The notes under the pieces: model-generated
Told to the model about the DNA's origin: nothing
Databases searched by the model: none
Seen by the model: only the letters and a program-made list of their open reading frames with translations
Assembly: GCF_964355755.1 (NCBI RefSeq)
Contig: NC_092674.1
Location: forward strand, 28,446,001-28,510,000
DNA: 64,000 nucleotides
Source of the DNA: Antedon mediterranea
Lineage: Eukaryota > Echinodermata > Crinoidea > Comatulida > Antedonidae
Direction of reading: 5' to 3'
Translations under genes and position numbers: made by a program
Part shown: one piece after another, positions 1-12,396 of the stretch
Layout of the letters: each line of letters starts with the position of its first letter
Position numbering within the stretch: position 1 is the stretch's first letter

Positions 1-126
1 ACCTTATGTATAAGAAAATTAAATAAAGTAATATTTAAATAAAACTATACATAATTATAATTAATAACTAATATTTTAAGCCAAAATATCTGATATGGTA
101 AATAATATACAATAGATTCAACTTAC

Positions 127-2266
127 AGTAGAGTCAGCTGTAAATTTTTGAACGTATCAACGGGAACTTCATCGATGAGATTTGCTTTAATGTTACTGAA
201 ATAATGCATTAGTATTAATAATAATACACTCAGTGCTGTATCTCCACTGTATCATAGGAACATTTGGTAATACAGCATTCCATGCGTACAACAAGCATAC
301 AATAATGCATTTTAAAAATAGTGTTTACATCTTAACCATCTATTTTGTACCCACTTTTTCCACACATTTAGCCTGTAAACACAACATATTTAGCGTGTAT
401 AAAACCTAAACGTGTCTATAGCTACAAGTTTTTCCTCCACTCGTTTAGCAGTCACTATTATTATGTTCAGTGTTTAGGCACCTATTTAGCGTTGCGTGCA
501 TATGATGTTACTGTGGCAAAAAAAAAAGCTTCACACGTGAGCTCCACACATGGCAAATTAAACACGTTTAAAACCTAAACGTGTCTTTATATTGCTCCAC
601 TTGTTTAACAACCGTCACGTCACATACTACATGTTTAGAATGTATTTAGAACCTAAACAGTTTCATATCTAAACATGTTTAAGGCTAAATGTGTGGGAAA
701 AGTGGATACAAAATATATGTTTAAGATCTAAACACTATTTTTTAGTGTGAATAAGCATACATGGTTTTTACTTACACTTCTCTAAGTGCTTGTGTTAGTA
801 CGCTGGTGTGAATACGGCGAATGTTGTTAAAGCTCAAGTCGCTAAAAAATAATTAATTTTAATTTTTTTAATAGTTAATTAATACTCAATTTTTAATTAC
901 AAAATATTTGCGTCATTGTGGCATACACCTCCGACAATAAGGTAATGTTTTCGCTATCTTGGGTCATATTTTTTTTCTCAACAGTCATAACTCTGGATCC
1001 CACTATGACGCAACGCAAGCGGGTTGACCAACGACAATTGACACTCTGAATAATCAATCACTTTAATTGGTCAGATCACTTGCGTTGCGTTGCGTCGTAG
1101 CTGGCAGCTTTTTTAATTGAACACACGATTAAACAAATGTCGTAAACAACTTCTCTTACACAGACCTTCTGATACGTTTATGTACCAGAAACGATCGGTA
1201 ATGTTTTCGCTATCTTGGGTCATATTTTTTTTCTCAACAGTCATAACTCTGGATCCCACTATGACGCAACGCAAGCGGGTTGACCAACGACAATTGACAC
1301 TCTGAATAATCAATCACTTTAATTGGTCAGATCACTTGCGTTGCGTTGCGTCGTAGCTGGCAGCTTTTTTAATTGAACACACGATTAAACAAATGTCGTA
1401 AACAACTTCTCTTACACAGACCTTCTGATACGTTTATGTACCAGAAACGATCGAATTATAATGACGATTTTTATAACAACAATTATTATTATTTTAAATA
1501 ATCGAAATGAAATCTTACAGATTTCTCAGGTTAAACAATTCTTTAAACACGTCAGTAGGAAGAGATTCTATGCTATTGTGCGACAGATCTCTGGAATAGA
1601 AAAAAAAATAGAAATTACAAATATACATACTACTTTAATATTATTATTATTAGAAATGCTATTTGGCATCTAAGATATAGACGTTGAAGCGAACATGAAG
1701 TGTACTACATGCAATTTTAAATACTTACAACGTGTGAAGAAATTTAAATTCATCAATAATTTTAAAGAAATGTGTTGCGTTCTTTTGTAAACATCCACTT
1801 AGGTTTCTAAAATGAAAAAAGTAAGAAGAATTGAACGTCTTAACCGTACAGAGAGTTGAATATTTAAGGGCCTGGAGATGATGGTATTGCAACTTAGCCG
1901 GTTCCAGAGGCGTTACGCAGATGCCTTGGGGTTTTTAGCCTTTTTGTCAACATATTTTAATACCGGTTTTCTCTGGGCACTGCTCAGGTGCTCCCATAAG
2001 CTCCGGAGCCCCTGTGTTTAGTCATTGAGCGTTCATCATAGCCATTAACGTCACTGGTTCTTGCATGCTGCATGACACATGAAGGTGGTCTATTATGGTG
2101 TGGAAGGGAAGACTGTAAAAGTATTTTCGGTATTTTACTTTTACTCACAAATATCTAGCAGACACCGAAAGTAGCTGCACGTCAGTGATGCTCAAATAAT
2201 TTGCAGGTGACGTCACACAATCTACTACAAATCCCGAACAAGTGCAACTTGGCGGGCATGAGATAC
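127..2266 (-). CDS. Copy B exons 16-20: LRR N-cap and four leucine-rich repeats
   Basis: The N-cap exon 2266-2149 has the CPPSCTCSG motif. LRR exons 1806-1729, 1590-1519, 841-776 and 195-127 are phase 2-2 with lengths identical to copy A. The exon at 195-127 ends with a GTAAGT donor in phase 2, to be joined to the off-window 7TM exon. The intron between LRR2 and LRR3 contains a 256-bp tandem duplication absent from copy A. Confidence 0.83.
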
Positions 2267-5200
2267 CTACAATATAACAGGTAATTTAAAGAGTAATATA
2301 AAACTGAAATATGTATCAATTGCGCGAAGAAAAAACGTTTTTAATATAATGTGAAATGTCATCAACAGAACAACAATCATGAAATGTCCTTAGATAGATT
2401 CCATAACAACGCAATGCAGCGCGTATCGACGCAAAGTGCTGTATTGCGTAATCACAAGTGGGAACCGACGACTGCAAACATCGCAGGTCTGATTTCACAC
2501 AGGCGGGGACAAACACAATGATTGGAAGGGCATTTTCTTACGTTGCGTAGATTGCGTTACGTTGCGTCGCTAGTGAGAACTAAGCTTAAGTCATAATACG
2601 TTACAACTTTTAACTTACCACAAAACTGTTCGTCATCACCGCTTGGACAGTGCTTCACACCATCACATACTTCCAATGGCGATAGGTATTGCTTGGACGA
2701 GCGACAGTGGTAAAAGTTAGGCAGTACATAATCATCTGAAGCATTATACAAAAAAAACTCAATACGTTTTATGTTCTATCGCTGTATAAAGCTTGGTTCC
2801 CACTAGAACGTAACGCAAGGACGTAAACGCAACGTAAGCGTGTTGACCAATGACAAGCGAAGTTATAGACAGTTAGCAATCACAAGCGAATAAGCCATCG
2901 CTTGTGATTGGTCAATTCACTTGCGTTGCGTTACGTCCTTGCGTTGCGTCGCTAGTGGGAACCACGCTTAAGTAACATTGAAAATGACGCGTCTTTCGAC
3001 CAGGAACAACCAAAATTGTGTGACGATATAGAGGGCGCTATACACATAATTTTTTTTCGTAGCCAGGATGAGCTATCTCTATCCCAACCGTGTCATCGTA
3101 CGACACAAGGCGTGTCGTCACACATCATCTAGCTAGCTAATGGAGTTTTTTGGTAATCGGATAATAATTAGATAATTTCTTTTTCTTTCCCAAATATAAA
3201 TGACAAAAAAAAGGAGCATACCGCAATGATTCTCATCCTCTCCATTCGGACAGTCCCATTCCTTGTTACATCGTAGCCTTAACGGAATACAGTACGAATC
3301 AGGGCATTTGTACATATAAATCGAACACTCAAAGGTTTCTGTTGGATGAATAACGTGATAAGTAATAATTACATCACTTTACATTTATGTATTTTCAGGG
3401 AATGATGACGATTGTACGAGACAGTGTATAGCGCTGTAGGCCTGCTGTATGTACTGTATCTACTGTAGCAATGATTATAAAATATGCATCCTCCATAATA
3501 TATATGCGTGAAAATAAAAACCAACTGAATTAAAGGCATTATGCCTGAATAGCGCCAACTATAATACAAAAACCATTCAGTGGAGTTTAATCGCACGCAC
3601 ACTTACAAACTGAAAAACCAGACTTCTTACCGCAATCTCTTAGATGTGTCACATCTCTGCACCCAACTTGTATTCCGTATATATCAATATCATATATGCA
3701 TTCTAACGTCTTGTTATAGCAGGCGCCATTATCACAAACGCCTTCATCATCCCCACAAAAATCGTCGGATGTTGCCGTTCTATATTCTATATGCAAATTA
3801 TACAATTATTTTATTTTTTTGCTAGTGTCATAAATACAGATAAGATAGGTGCTTTGCTTGACCAGTGTGACGCTTCGATATGCACTACATGACGCTTTGC
3901 TGTGCCTGTGACGCTTCCTTATGCACTACATGATGCGCTTTGCTGTGCGTGTAACCTCATTATGCACATGGCGCTTTCCTGTGCGTTAGGACGCTTTGTT
4001 CATGCACATGACGCTTTGTACTGCACCAAAGGCTTGGTGTACAGACGCTTCGTTATGTACTAAATGACGCTTTACTTGGTGTATGACGCTTTACTATGCA
4101 CATGACGCTTTGCTGTGCGTTATGACGCTTTGTTTATGCACATGACGCTTTGCTCTGCTGCCAAAAGCTTCATAATAATGATGAAAGAATGAAGAGAAAC
4201 CGTATATCTGTCTGCAGAGAAACCGTATATGCCATATATTTATAAATATTTGTCATATTAAATACTTACCACATTCATCATATAATTCATCTTCATGATT
4301 TCTACCTGGGCAGTCGACTGTCCCGTCACATTCAGCGTGCTTTGGAATACAACTACCATCATAGCACTGGGTGAACCCAGGTGCACAGGCATCTAATATG
4401 AACAAGACAATGAGCATTTAGCGGTGCGTTCGAGCAATGCGTCTCGTGGGATTTTTGTTGACGCATCATTTATCATAACGTAGGCCTAAATAGCACAGCC
4501 TACCAATGTTACACGTAGAAGTGAGAAACTTATTTTCTGACATGAGAAATGCTTTATTTCACTCTTTCTTTATTTATGAGATTCCGGTACATATTACGGA
4601 AATGTCCCTTTACAATGAAAGTAAAATTTTTCTCTGATTTTTGTATTTTTCATATAACCGGATTGTAAATGCTTAATTATGTCAACCAACACTATTAGTG
4701 AGTCTGAGATATTTGTATTGCTTTTTGACACTCCGCCAGAATGGTGTCCTGTTTTTTTTTGTATTGTTATCATGTATACTTGTTTTTTATGTGTTATTTA
4801 TGTTTTCTGGAAAATAAATGAATATGAATGTGCATTTATTACATAATGAATTACAAGAAATTGTTATTTTTACCACAATATTCATCTTCGTCCTCATTTT
4901 GGTCACAGTCTTTGACGCCATTGCAAAATAAGTTTTCATTTATACAGTTTCCACTTCCACAAGCCCTTTTACCGTCTAGACACGTGTGGGTAAAGTCTAC
5001 GAAAATACATTTATAACAATTATAATTCATAGATACAATAAAGATTAACTGCCCACAGACCTTTTCAATACTCTTAACAAATGTATAATATTCCTTGTCT
5101 TAACTTATCGGTAGTGTAAATACTTACTACAGGAATTTTCATCATCCTCATTTCGCAAATCCACTTTGCCGTCACACAACAAAGACAGTGAAACGCATTT

Positions 5201-8200
5201 TTGCTCTTGTTCTGACGTGCAAAACAAAGCTGAAAACACAACATGTTGGATATGTCTTATTCTGGGTTTTGACTTAATATTAGTATAAGATAAATAGTTT
5301 GGCACATATGGCGTTTCATACGTATACTATTTTCCAGACAAAACTCAAATCGACTGGTGGACTAAGACAATAACTACAGACTTGGTGCAAGTCTAGATAT
5401 GTCGTTAACAATTTTTGCACAATTCATGGTTATGAATTCCACAAATTTGGTCTTATTGAAAAGGGACCGAAATATATTTATTTTTCAAATCGGTTATCAT
5501 TACTATTATTTATTCAGGCAAAAGATACATTTACACAATTCTCTATATCCGGAGTAATCTCAATAATTAGAGTAATCTCCTATATATCTGATATTGAGAT
5601 CTCACTCTTCCGTAATGACTTACTTTGTTCTCTTTTTTGGCACATAACTCCGTCTTCATCGGATGCGTCAGCGCAATCGTTCACACCATCACAAGCAAAT
5701 GCGTCAGCAACGCAATCTCCAGACTTACACTGGAAATAATGAGATGATTGACAGATCGACGGTTCTTTGGGATCTTCAATAGTCATACTCACATTCTTAA
5801 TGAATACTGCGAAACAAAATGATAAAAATAAGTGTCAATGAGGAGCGATGCAGAACATCTTTATTATTTGTATCCGTTGACCATCAAACATAGTCAATAA
5901 GGTAGACTGGTAGAGGAATATCAATAATTGAGCCTAATTCATGATTACTGCATCACCCACCTAAGAAAAATCTGGCTATAGAGGTGCGACAAAGACGCAC
6001 ATATCGTCTTTCGAGACGAATTCACCTACGAAAAGTCTGGATAAGCTCACGAGACTCACATTTTATGAGGCTTCCGTGCCACGCCTATTACATTTTGAGG
6101 TTCAGGCAATTTATTTTATATATAATAAAGACATTAATCTCTAAAAGTCCTGGTATAATTTACATCTTTTTTATGCAATTATCTGTGCTGTATCTCCACA
6201 TATGAAAATATCGGTATCATAGGAAAAGTCCATACAGCGTCTGGAGCAATATTTTTAACTAATCCAGAGTTTATGATGTATATAGTTGGTCAGACCTCAG
6301 ACTGTGCATTGAGAATGTATACAATGTATACTGTACTAACCTTCACTTGTTATTGGTTTTTGGCAGAAGACATATTTGATCTTTTTGCGAGAGCATGCAA
6401 TATCCCGCCATTGATCCGTTCTTGCAACCGTCTTCATTCTAATGACCGTACATGCATCGACCATACTGCTACCAGGATGACGGGATAAGAAGTCGCCGCT
6501 GGTATATCTAACAAGTATAGATAACATTCTTTACGCAAAACAACTTTTAAGACCATGGGTAACAACATGAAGCCTGGTGGAGCATTTAAATTCCAAGCTC
6601 CAGGCAGTGGCGTAACGGCTTTGAGCGCTCACTGGCTAAACCCAGGGGCCCCAAAGCTTATGGGGTCCCTGAGAAGTGCCAAGAGGAACAAAACTGGCAT
6701 TAAAATATCTCGAAGGGCCACTGAGGATTCCTAAACCAGGGGCCTTAGTCATCTGCGTTACGCCACTGGCTCCAGGGTTCAAGCCTGACCTGGTCAGAGT
6801 TGTGTGACTCATGACTCTTTCTAAAGGTTTTCACTGTTGGACGGATGCGTGTGTGTATGTGTAATTGGACATAGTGAAGGTCCTCGTGTTAAAGCATGGA
6901 TTAAATCAAACGTGTAACTGTTACTTACATAGATGACAGATACCAACTCATATAGTTAGCTGGTTGGCGGGTTATCCATCGGAATCGCTGATGGAACTTA
7001 TGATCTTCTGAAGATTCTCTCTGCAAACCTTCAGAAATAATAAACGATTAATATAAACTTGATGATGATGATGATGATGAAACCCTATTATTATTCGCGG
7101 TACTAGACGTACCATTTATTTTGTATCACCAGAATAATATAGAGTATTTCTTTTACAAGAATATTTCTATAAGTATAATCTAAATAATCATAATGAACGG
7201 AAAACATGGTATTTGAAACAAAATGGGTTATGCAACGAACCGAAGCTCAATTACCCTTTAAATAATATCTAATTAGCAAATAAAACAATAAAAGTACAAA
7301 TATCAAATAGAAATGAAATGTAACAAAAGTTAACTCAACATGAGTGACTATTTATTTATTAATAGTTTTCTTTCTTAAAATTTTAGTTTCACACTTATTT
7401 TAGAAACGTGAATATATGGGTACAAATGCAGATCAAAATGGACGATATCACCGAATGAACACGTCTTCTTACCTATAGGGATATATCCACCTATGATATC
7501 CGGTACTTCAGAAAGCAGCAATGAATGTACAAACTGCATTTCATCATGTGAACGTATGTTAGAGATATTACCATCGTGTGTGTTTATACAATAGTGATAT
7601 GCTTGATACCAAGTGATAGGATCTTGTTGCCTTTCTAGTAGATAGCATTGGTCATTGTACTTCGTCCATTTTTCTGGACAGGAACCTAAAAGACACAAAT
7701 TAATTCAATGTAAGGACGTAAAGCAACACAGTATGGTTTCCAATCACAAGCGACGTATCTTTCTAACTCTTGCTTGTGATTGGTCAAATTACTTTTGTTG
7801 CACGTATACGTCATTGAGTTGCGTCATTTGGGAAAATGTGCGTAATTCAGCCCAGTTAGACTACAGGGCAAATGTCATCTATGCATATATACAAAATAAA
7901 TGCATATCAACAAATTAAAGCAGTAGGACCACTAACAGCCGTGACAGAACTTTGCAAGTCTACCTGTCTACCAACTAGTTTAAAGAAAGTGCGATGTGCC
8001 CAAATATGCATCATCGTGTCCATATATTGTCACATCACATTGTTGTCACATAAAGTTTGATAGTGTAGACAGCGCTTTATAGGTAATGTTTGATACATTA
8101 AAAACAATACCTTTAACGTTCTTGTCAATCAATTCTGGTTGAAACGTTCTTGTCGTATAACGAATCACGAATCCATTTCCTGCCGAATTTTCACCAACCT

Positions 8201-11200
8201 TCTTGTATATTACACGTAAAAAATGAGTAAGCGAGTCAAACTGCTCGTCACCTCTGCATACTTTAGGATTTACCACATTTCCGTCAGTCTCACCATTTCT
8301 TAAAATCGAAAACTCCAGTGATGCTTCCGAGTCTACCTCGCATGACCCATTTAAGCCTAGATCGAAGTAAATGACGTCGATATGAACGTATGAACCAACA
8401 GGCACCTCAATCTCCCATTGTATCTCAACACGTTTGAATTGATGTGGGTACATGTATGACGCAATCAATGCACTTGGCATATTACAGGTGTGTATACAGT
8501 CGTCGCATCCACTTCCAAATTCACAACCTGGAGTATCTATAACAAAAAATGTATAAATCCAAAGGTAAATTACTGAAAATAATGACAATGCTGTGGGTAT
8601 CAGTGGCTGGATCTCTATGGAGATACAAAATAAAATAAGCAAAAAAAAAGCTAAATCAAAACGATAAAGTAAAACAGCCAGAAAAATTAGCAGAGCTTTC
8701 GGGCAACACTAGCCCTTTATCAGTGTAAACAAAATGTATATAAATATTTGTAACGCAAGGGTTAATACTAATACTGTGCACCTAAATGAGATCAATATCT
8801 GTCTGCACGTTTTGGGAAGACTAGGCGTTCATCAAGGTAAACGCGTTTTTATTGCTGTTGGGAAGACTAGGCGTTCAAGGTAAACGCGTTTTTATTGCTG
8901 TTGGGAAGATTAGGCGTTCAAGGTAAACGCGTTTTTATTGCTGTTGGGAAGATTAGGCGTTCAAGGTAAACGCGTTTTTATTGCTGTTGGGAAGATTAGG
9001 CATTCAAGGTAAACGCGTTTTTATTGCTGTTGGGAAGATTAGGCGTTCAAGGTAAACGCGTTTTTATTGCTGTTGGGAAGATTAGGCGTTCAAGGTAAAC
9101 GCGTTTTTATTGCTGTTGGGAAGACTATAGGCGTTCAAGATAAACGCGTTTTATTGCTGTTGTGTAGACTAGGCGTTCAAGATAAACTCGTTTTATTGCT
9201 GTTGCTTAGACTAGGCGTTCAAAATAAACGCGTTTTATTCCATTTGCGTAGACGTTCAAGATAAATGTATGCGTTCATTGCTCGTATCGTACGATCAGAC
9301 GTCCACCGTTCATTTCTTCCATACAAACCTCGCGCTCTACACTCCTATACAAGGCGTGTGTACAATACTTACCCACTGTAAAATAATCCGCCTCAAAATA
9401 GCTCTCACTTTCTCCATCTTTAACTGTCAGTATTATAACCACTGTATAATTGGATGACCTCACGTGTGGCATCTTATCCCCGCATCTTTTTCCAGTTAAA
9501 GTTTGACGACGAAACGCGTTATCCATCACTTCCAAACTGTCTTCGTCACATTCGCCTAAGTGGTTGGATTCTGGCTTGATGTTAAACAGTTTAAACTGAA
9601 TTTCAATGTATTTAGTTGTTTCAGTCGTGATGATGTATCTGTAGGTAGTCTGTGCCCACACATGGTGAAAAACATCTGACGATATGGTACCATTGGTTGA
9701 GCTGTAAACTGATTCATCAGAAACACATACACAATTATTAGTAATGTACCACACCCATTCAATTTATTTATATTAAGGAGCTTTCGATATGGGACGACCT
9801 ATGACCTAAGACCAAGTTACGTCATGCAAGTCATTGTAGCATGCGCGCGCCTGGAAAGTGATTCTTCAACAAAAGTTGTGCCGGATGTAAAATTCGTCCT
9901 GGTCCGACACAAATTGAACAATCTCTAGTATGAATATTACATTACTTACAATTTTCTGTAGGAATGGGACACCCATACATCGTAAAATCAAAAACGGCCA
10001 TACGTGACGGTGCTGTCTTAATATTTAGTTGGAGAATATACGCAAAAATCGGCACATCAAAAACAAATACAGCAACACCGTTCTCAAAATTCTGCAAAGA
10101 AAACGACGATAAAATACGATTACTGTTACTACTATTTAATGGCTAATTATTTGTAAAACAATTCTTTTTAAAACGTATTTAATATGCTATTGGAAGTAAC
10201 GTATTGGAATTAATGTATCATGTGACTGGAGAATAACGTTTTGAATGATATTAAGACGAATGTCGCCCATCATATTTGTAATCCCGGGTAATATTTGGCG
10301 TCCAGCTAAGAACAGTCCTACTGCCCGAACCGAATTTATCCAGGCTGGACCAATTTTGGAGGCCAATTGGTCCAATTTGACAGGTTGTTAGCCATGGTCC
10401 CCGGACAGATATCGCACGCTGTCATTGTTAAGTATAACACTGAATTTTAACAAGTTAGGCCCTACTTCTTTAAAATATGTGAATCAAAAGAGATTTATTC
10501 GCGCCGCGGCTCTAGCCTGCAGCTATGTCCCATGAGGACATGTTCATTAATAAGCTGTTTCATAGCGGTAGCTTTAGTATCTAAGGCCGACAGTTTTGCG
10601 AATTTGCAAACTCGACTATAATTTATAGGTCCCAGCTGCTGGACCCAAAAAACGTCTGGGAAAAGAGAGTCTATGAGGGCTCACGGTTGAACGATTTTGG
10701 ATTCTTGCCCTTTGATTGGTTGACAGATTGAGGAAGAATTTTTACTTGTACCACCGTGAGGGTGTTCAGTTGCATGCCTACAGTTCAGGTTGAGGGCACA
10801 CACAAACAGGCTTCAGCACATTAAAGTTAAAAATATACCATTTTTAAATGTCATTTTTGAATTAGTAGATTAATATTAATTTGTTGGAAAATAATACATT
10901 GTTGGTACACATGTCTTCTTTCAAATGCTGTGTATACAATTAGCTAGTGAAAAAATGGGCATGTGATTCATAATTAAAGAAATAACTGTGATTTGTATAT
11001 ATCTTTGCGATTAAATGACATCTTTTTAATAATTAATCATAAATTAATCAAAAGAACAATGATTAATTTTAAAATGTCAAGCGGCGTTTTCTTGTTTACC
11101 TTTGTTATGCCTCTGTTATATATCAAAGACTCGTTGAAAATGTGTCCATTTTGACTTAAATTCAAACGACTTATTTCTATGTTGGTAATTTCTGGGAGGC

Positions 11201-11882
11201 CTAGGCACTGTTTGAAACGGATGCCCGTTACCACGTACAACCGGTCCAAGTTGGCCCTCAAAAGGTGATGGCCTGTACCATTTGTCTCAAAATCACAGTG
11301 TGTCTGAGTGCTGGGAATACCATCGCCATCGATTGATGCAGTTACGGCATCTCTTTGTAAACCAACAGGTTCGGGAAAACTACCTGAAAAATATTGCAAA
11401 AAATACCATTTGTATCGTACTGTTCGCTGGAACGCGACGAAAGGACGTACTCGCAACGGAAGACCTATCACGCACCATGGATCATAATTCATCGCTTAGT
11501 AAATTACTTGTGTTAAGTTGCGCTTACCTTTTGCGTTGCGTTTGGTACTGGGGAAGTCATTTGACCAAGCAATGTCGAAATTACTAGATTTGCGCGTCCT
11601 CGTAGGAACAAATTAGTGTTAATGACGTCTACTTATGAAACGCAATTGACGACACGAATTTCTTTCGATTTTTAAATTTCAAGAACGCAAAGCTTTGACT
11701 TTATTATCAACCACTGAACGCGCGCATTAGGCCTACAAAAAGTAACAGTTGGTTGTATAACTTAAATAATAAATCAACCTTCAATAAAACTCACAATTCA
11801 GTTCTTTAGCAGCAGAAGTTACACATAACATTACAAAAACCAAGAGGTATACTAAGCGGTCTTGACTCGTAAACTGCTCCAT
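127..11882 (-). CDS. LDLa/CUB/C-type lectin LGR-type receptor, copy B (partial: 7TM exon beyond left edge), 20 exons in window
   Basis: Tandem paralogue of copy A with the same exon order and phases. Exons: 11882-11795, 11383-11100, 10091-9950, 9708-9373, 8536-8111, 7685-7473, 7007-6929, 6507-6341, 5806-5624, 5229-5128, 4996-4874, 4392-4270, 3786-3631, 3338-3222, 2735-2619, 2266-2149, 1806-1729, 1590-1519, 841-776, 195-127. Together they give 3059 coding bases ending in phase 2, exactly the phase needed by a 7TM exon like the one at 17280. No frameshift or stop was found, so the copy is probably functional. It differs from copy A by three one-codon length changes (exons 2, 4 and 12) and scattered substitutions. 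Sequence similarity to copy A resumes at base 1 (matching ~17.44 kb), so the 7TM exon is expected within about 300 bp left of the window. Confidence 0.85.
313..744. mobile_element. MITE with ~55-60-bp terminal inverted repeats, family 2 (copy B intron)
   Basis: The left end (AAAAATAGTGTTTAC...) and the reverse complement of the right end match over about 55-60 bases with few mismatches, running through TTTTGTACCCAC and CACACATTTAGCC. No coding capacity. The orthologous insertion is at 17741-18198. Confidence 0.75.
942..1453. repeat. 256-bp tandem duplication in copy B intron
   Basis: The segment beginning GTAATGTTTTCGC at 942 repeats almost exactly at 1198, ending just before GAATTATAATGACG. 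Copy A has one unit at about 18.4-18.69 kb. Each unit contains a degraded TGGGAACC-type MITE. Confidence 0.9.
1902..2066. mobile_element. MITE family 3 (GGCGTTACGCAG/CACTGG ends), copy B; copy A equivalent at 19133-19288
   Basis: Contains the family signature GTTTTTAGCC, GGCACTGCTCAGG, TAAGCTCCGGAGCCCC and GTTTAGTCATTGAGCG. It is present in both receptor copies at the same place, so it predates the duplication. Confidence 0.6.
2396..2590. mobile_element. MITE family 1b remnant (copy B); copy A equivalent at 19628-19815
   Basis: Contains CGACGCAAAGTGCTGTATTG, GTGGGAACCGACG and the right end GCGTCGCTAGTGAGAACTAAGC. This is the longer subfamily with a CATCGCAGG...TTTCACGCAGG interior. Shared between the receptor copies. 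Confidence 0.65.
2619..5806 (-). CDS. Copy B exons 9-15: seven LDL-receptor class A repeats
   Basis: Exons 5806-5624, 5229-5128, 4996-4874, 4392-4270, 3786-3631, 3338-3222 and 2735-2619, all phase 1-1. Repeat 4 has one extra leucine (HEDELYDEC). The unusual cysteine losses in repeats 2 and 7 and the non-acidic end of repeat 5 are shared with copy A, so they predate the duplication. Repeat 1 keeps the conserved CDGVNDC, which is CDSVNDC in copy A. Confidence 0.85.
2788..2972. mobile_element. MITE family 1a (GGTTCCCACTAG ends), copy B intron
   Basis: Ends GCTTGGTTCCCACTAG and CTAGTGGGAACCACGC are inverted. The centre contains a hairpin of CAATGACAAGCG and CGCTTGTGATTGG with CCAAT boxes. Copy A has the same insertion at 20018-20193, slightly deleted at its right end. 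Confidence 0.8.
3850..4165. repeat. Degenerate ATGACGCTTTGC minisatellite, copy B
   Basis: Short irregular repeats of GACGCTTTGCTGTGC and TATGCACATGACGC between LDLa exons 4 and 5. The same array is at 21060-21375 in copy A. Confidence 0.75.
4700..4832 (+). mobile_element. LINE-like 3' end with AATAAATGAATATGAATG tail (copy B); copy A equivalent ~21920-22050
   Basis: A T-rich 3' UTR-like stretch ending in AATAAATGAATATGAATG, just before LDLa exon 3. It is shared by both copies. Confidence 0.45.
6341..7685 (-). CDS. Copy B exons 6-8: C-type lectin-like domain
   Basis: Exons 7685-7473, 7007-6929 and 6507-6341 have the same lengths and phases as in copy A. The sequence has HDGN where copy A has HDCN, and it also lacks an EPN/QPD motif. 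The terminal QWRDIACSRKKIKYVFCQK closes the CTLD fold. Confidence 0.8.
6605..6772. mobile_element. MITE family 3, copy B; copy A equivalent at ~26205-26386
   Basis: Inverted ends CAGTGGCGTAAC and GTTACGCCACTGG, with GAGCGCTCACTGGCTAAACCC inside. Shared with copy A. Confidence 0.68.
7962..8076. mobile_element. MITE family 4 (TCTACACTATCAAACT ends), copy B
   Basis: Signature GTGCGATGTGCCCAAATATG and AAAGTTTGATAGTGTAGACA. In copy A (27330-27412) the same element is internally deleted. Confidence 0.65.
8111..9708 (-). CDS. Copy B exons 4-5: two CUB-like domains
   Basis: Exons 9708-9373 and 8536-8111, both phase 1-1, are the counterparts of copy A exons 4 and 5. Exon 4 has one additional codon near SNHLGECDED. 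The leader of exon 5 reads GCDDCIHTC rather than GCDGCIHTC. The intron between them carries the 43-bp minisatellite but only one unit of the 48-bp repeat that is expanded in copy A. Confidence 0.72.
8818..9262. repeat. 43-bp minisatellite, copy B intron 4
   Basis: About ten units built on TTAGGCGTTCAAGGTAAACG followed by CGTTTTTATTGCTGTTG, degenerating to the right. A shorter, more divergent version is at 28890-29200 in copy A. Confidence 0.88.
9950..11882 (-). CDS. Copy B exons 1-3: signal peptide and discoidin-like domain
   Basis: Exon 11882-11795 encodes MEQFTSQDRLVYLLVFVMLC and an alanine-ended cleavage region. Exons 11383-11100 and 10091-9950 encode the discoidin-like domain with one extra isoleucine relative to copy A (NESLIYNR). 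The ORF visible upstream of 11383 reads through the acceptor and is not coding. Confidence 0.7.
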
Positions 11883-11914
11883 TTCAAATGCATTGAAACA
11901 AGACGTGACTGTTG

Positions 11915-11922
11915 TTATATAA
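11915..11922 (-). promoter_or_regulatory. Candidate TATA box of copy B, abutted by a MITE
   Basis: The same TATATAA motif occurs at the same distance from the copy B ATG (11882). Immediately upstream the conserved promoter sequence is interrupted by a double MITE insertion (11922-12347); homology to copy A resumes beyond it. Confidence 0.35.
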
Positions 11923-12347
11923 AGCTTGGTTCCCACTAGCGACGCAGCGCAATCTCAGCAACGTAAGGAAATGCCCTTCCATTAATTGTGTTTGCCCCCG
12001 CCTGCGTGAAATCAAACCTGCGATGTTTGAAGCACTGTTGCGTTGTCGGTTCCCACTTGCGATTACGCAATACATCACTTTGCGTCAATACGTCGCTGCG
12101 TTATGTTGCGTTCGAGTGGGAACCACGCTTAAGCGTGGTTTCCACTAGCGACGCAAGGCAAGGACGTAACGCAACGCAAGTGAATTGACCAACCACAAGC
12201 GATGTCTTATTCGCTTGTGATTGGTAACTGTCTATAACTTCGCTTGTCATTGGTTAAAACGCTTGTGTTGCGTTTACGTCCTTGCGTTACGTTCTAGTGG
12301 GGAACCAAGCTTTACGTTGCGTTGCGTTCTAGTGGGAACCACGCTTT
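11922..12347. mobile_element. Double MITE family 1 insertion in copy B promoter
   Basis: Two elements lie side by side (1b then 1a, boundary near 12131), each with GGTTCCCACTAG-type ends. They sit between the TATA motif and the conserved upstream sequence of copy B; copy A has none here. Confidence 0.82.
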
Positions 12348-12369
12348 AGATATTACATTAATCAGATTG

Positions 12370-12396
12370 GATACCCACCCATGTAATTATGGGTAT
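12370..12396. promoter_or_regulatory. Conserved palindrome upstream of copy B
   Basis: An inverted repeat of the form TACCCA...TGGGTA around an AT-rich centre. The same palindrome lies at 32081-32110 upstream of copy A, about 70-100 bases from its ATG. Conservation between paralogous promoters suggests a regulatory site, but shared descent alone could explain it. Confidence 0.3.

Noticed and set aside
6336-6340. Extension of the lectin exon past 6341
   Set aside because: The frame continues only into the intron; a GTTAGT donor in phase 1 is shared with copy A.
11384-11492. Upstream extension of the exon 2 ORF in copy B
   Set aside because: It lies before a clear acceptor and the matching sequence in copy A is not open; it also runs into MITE-like sequence.
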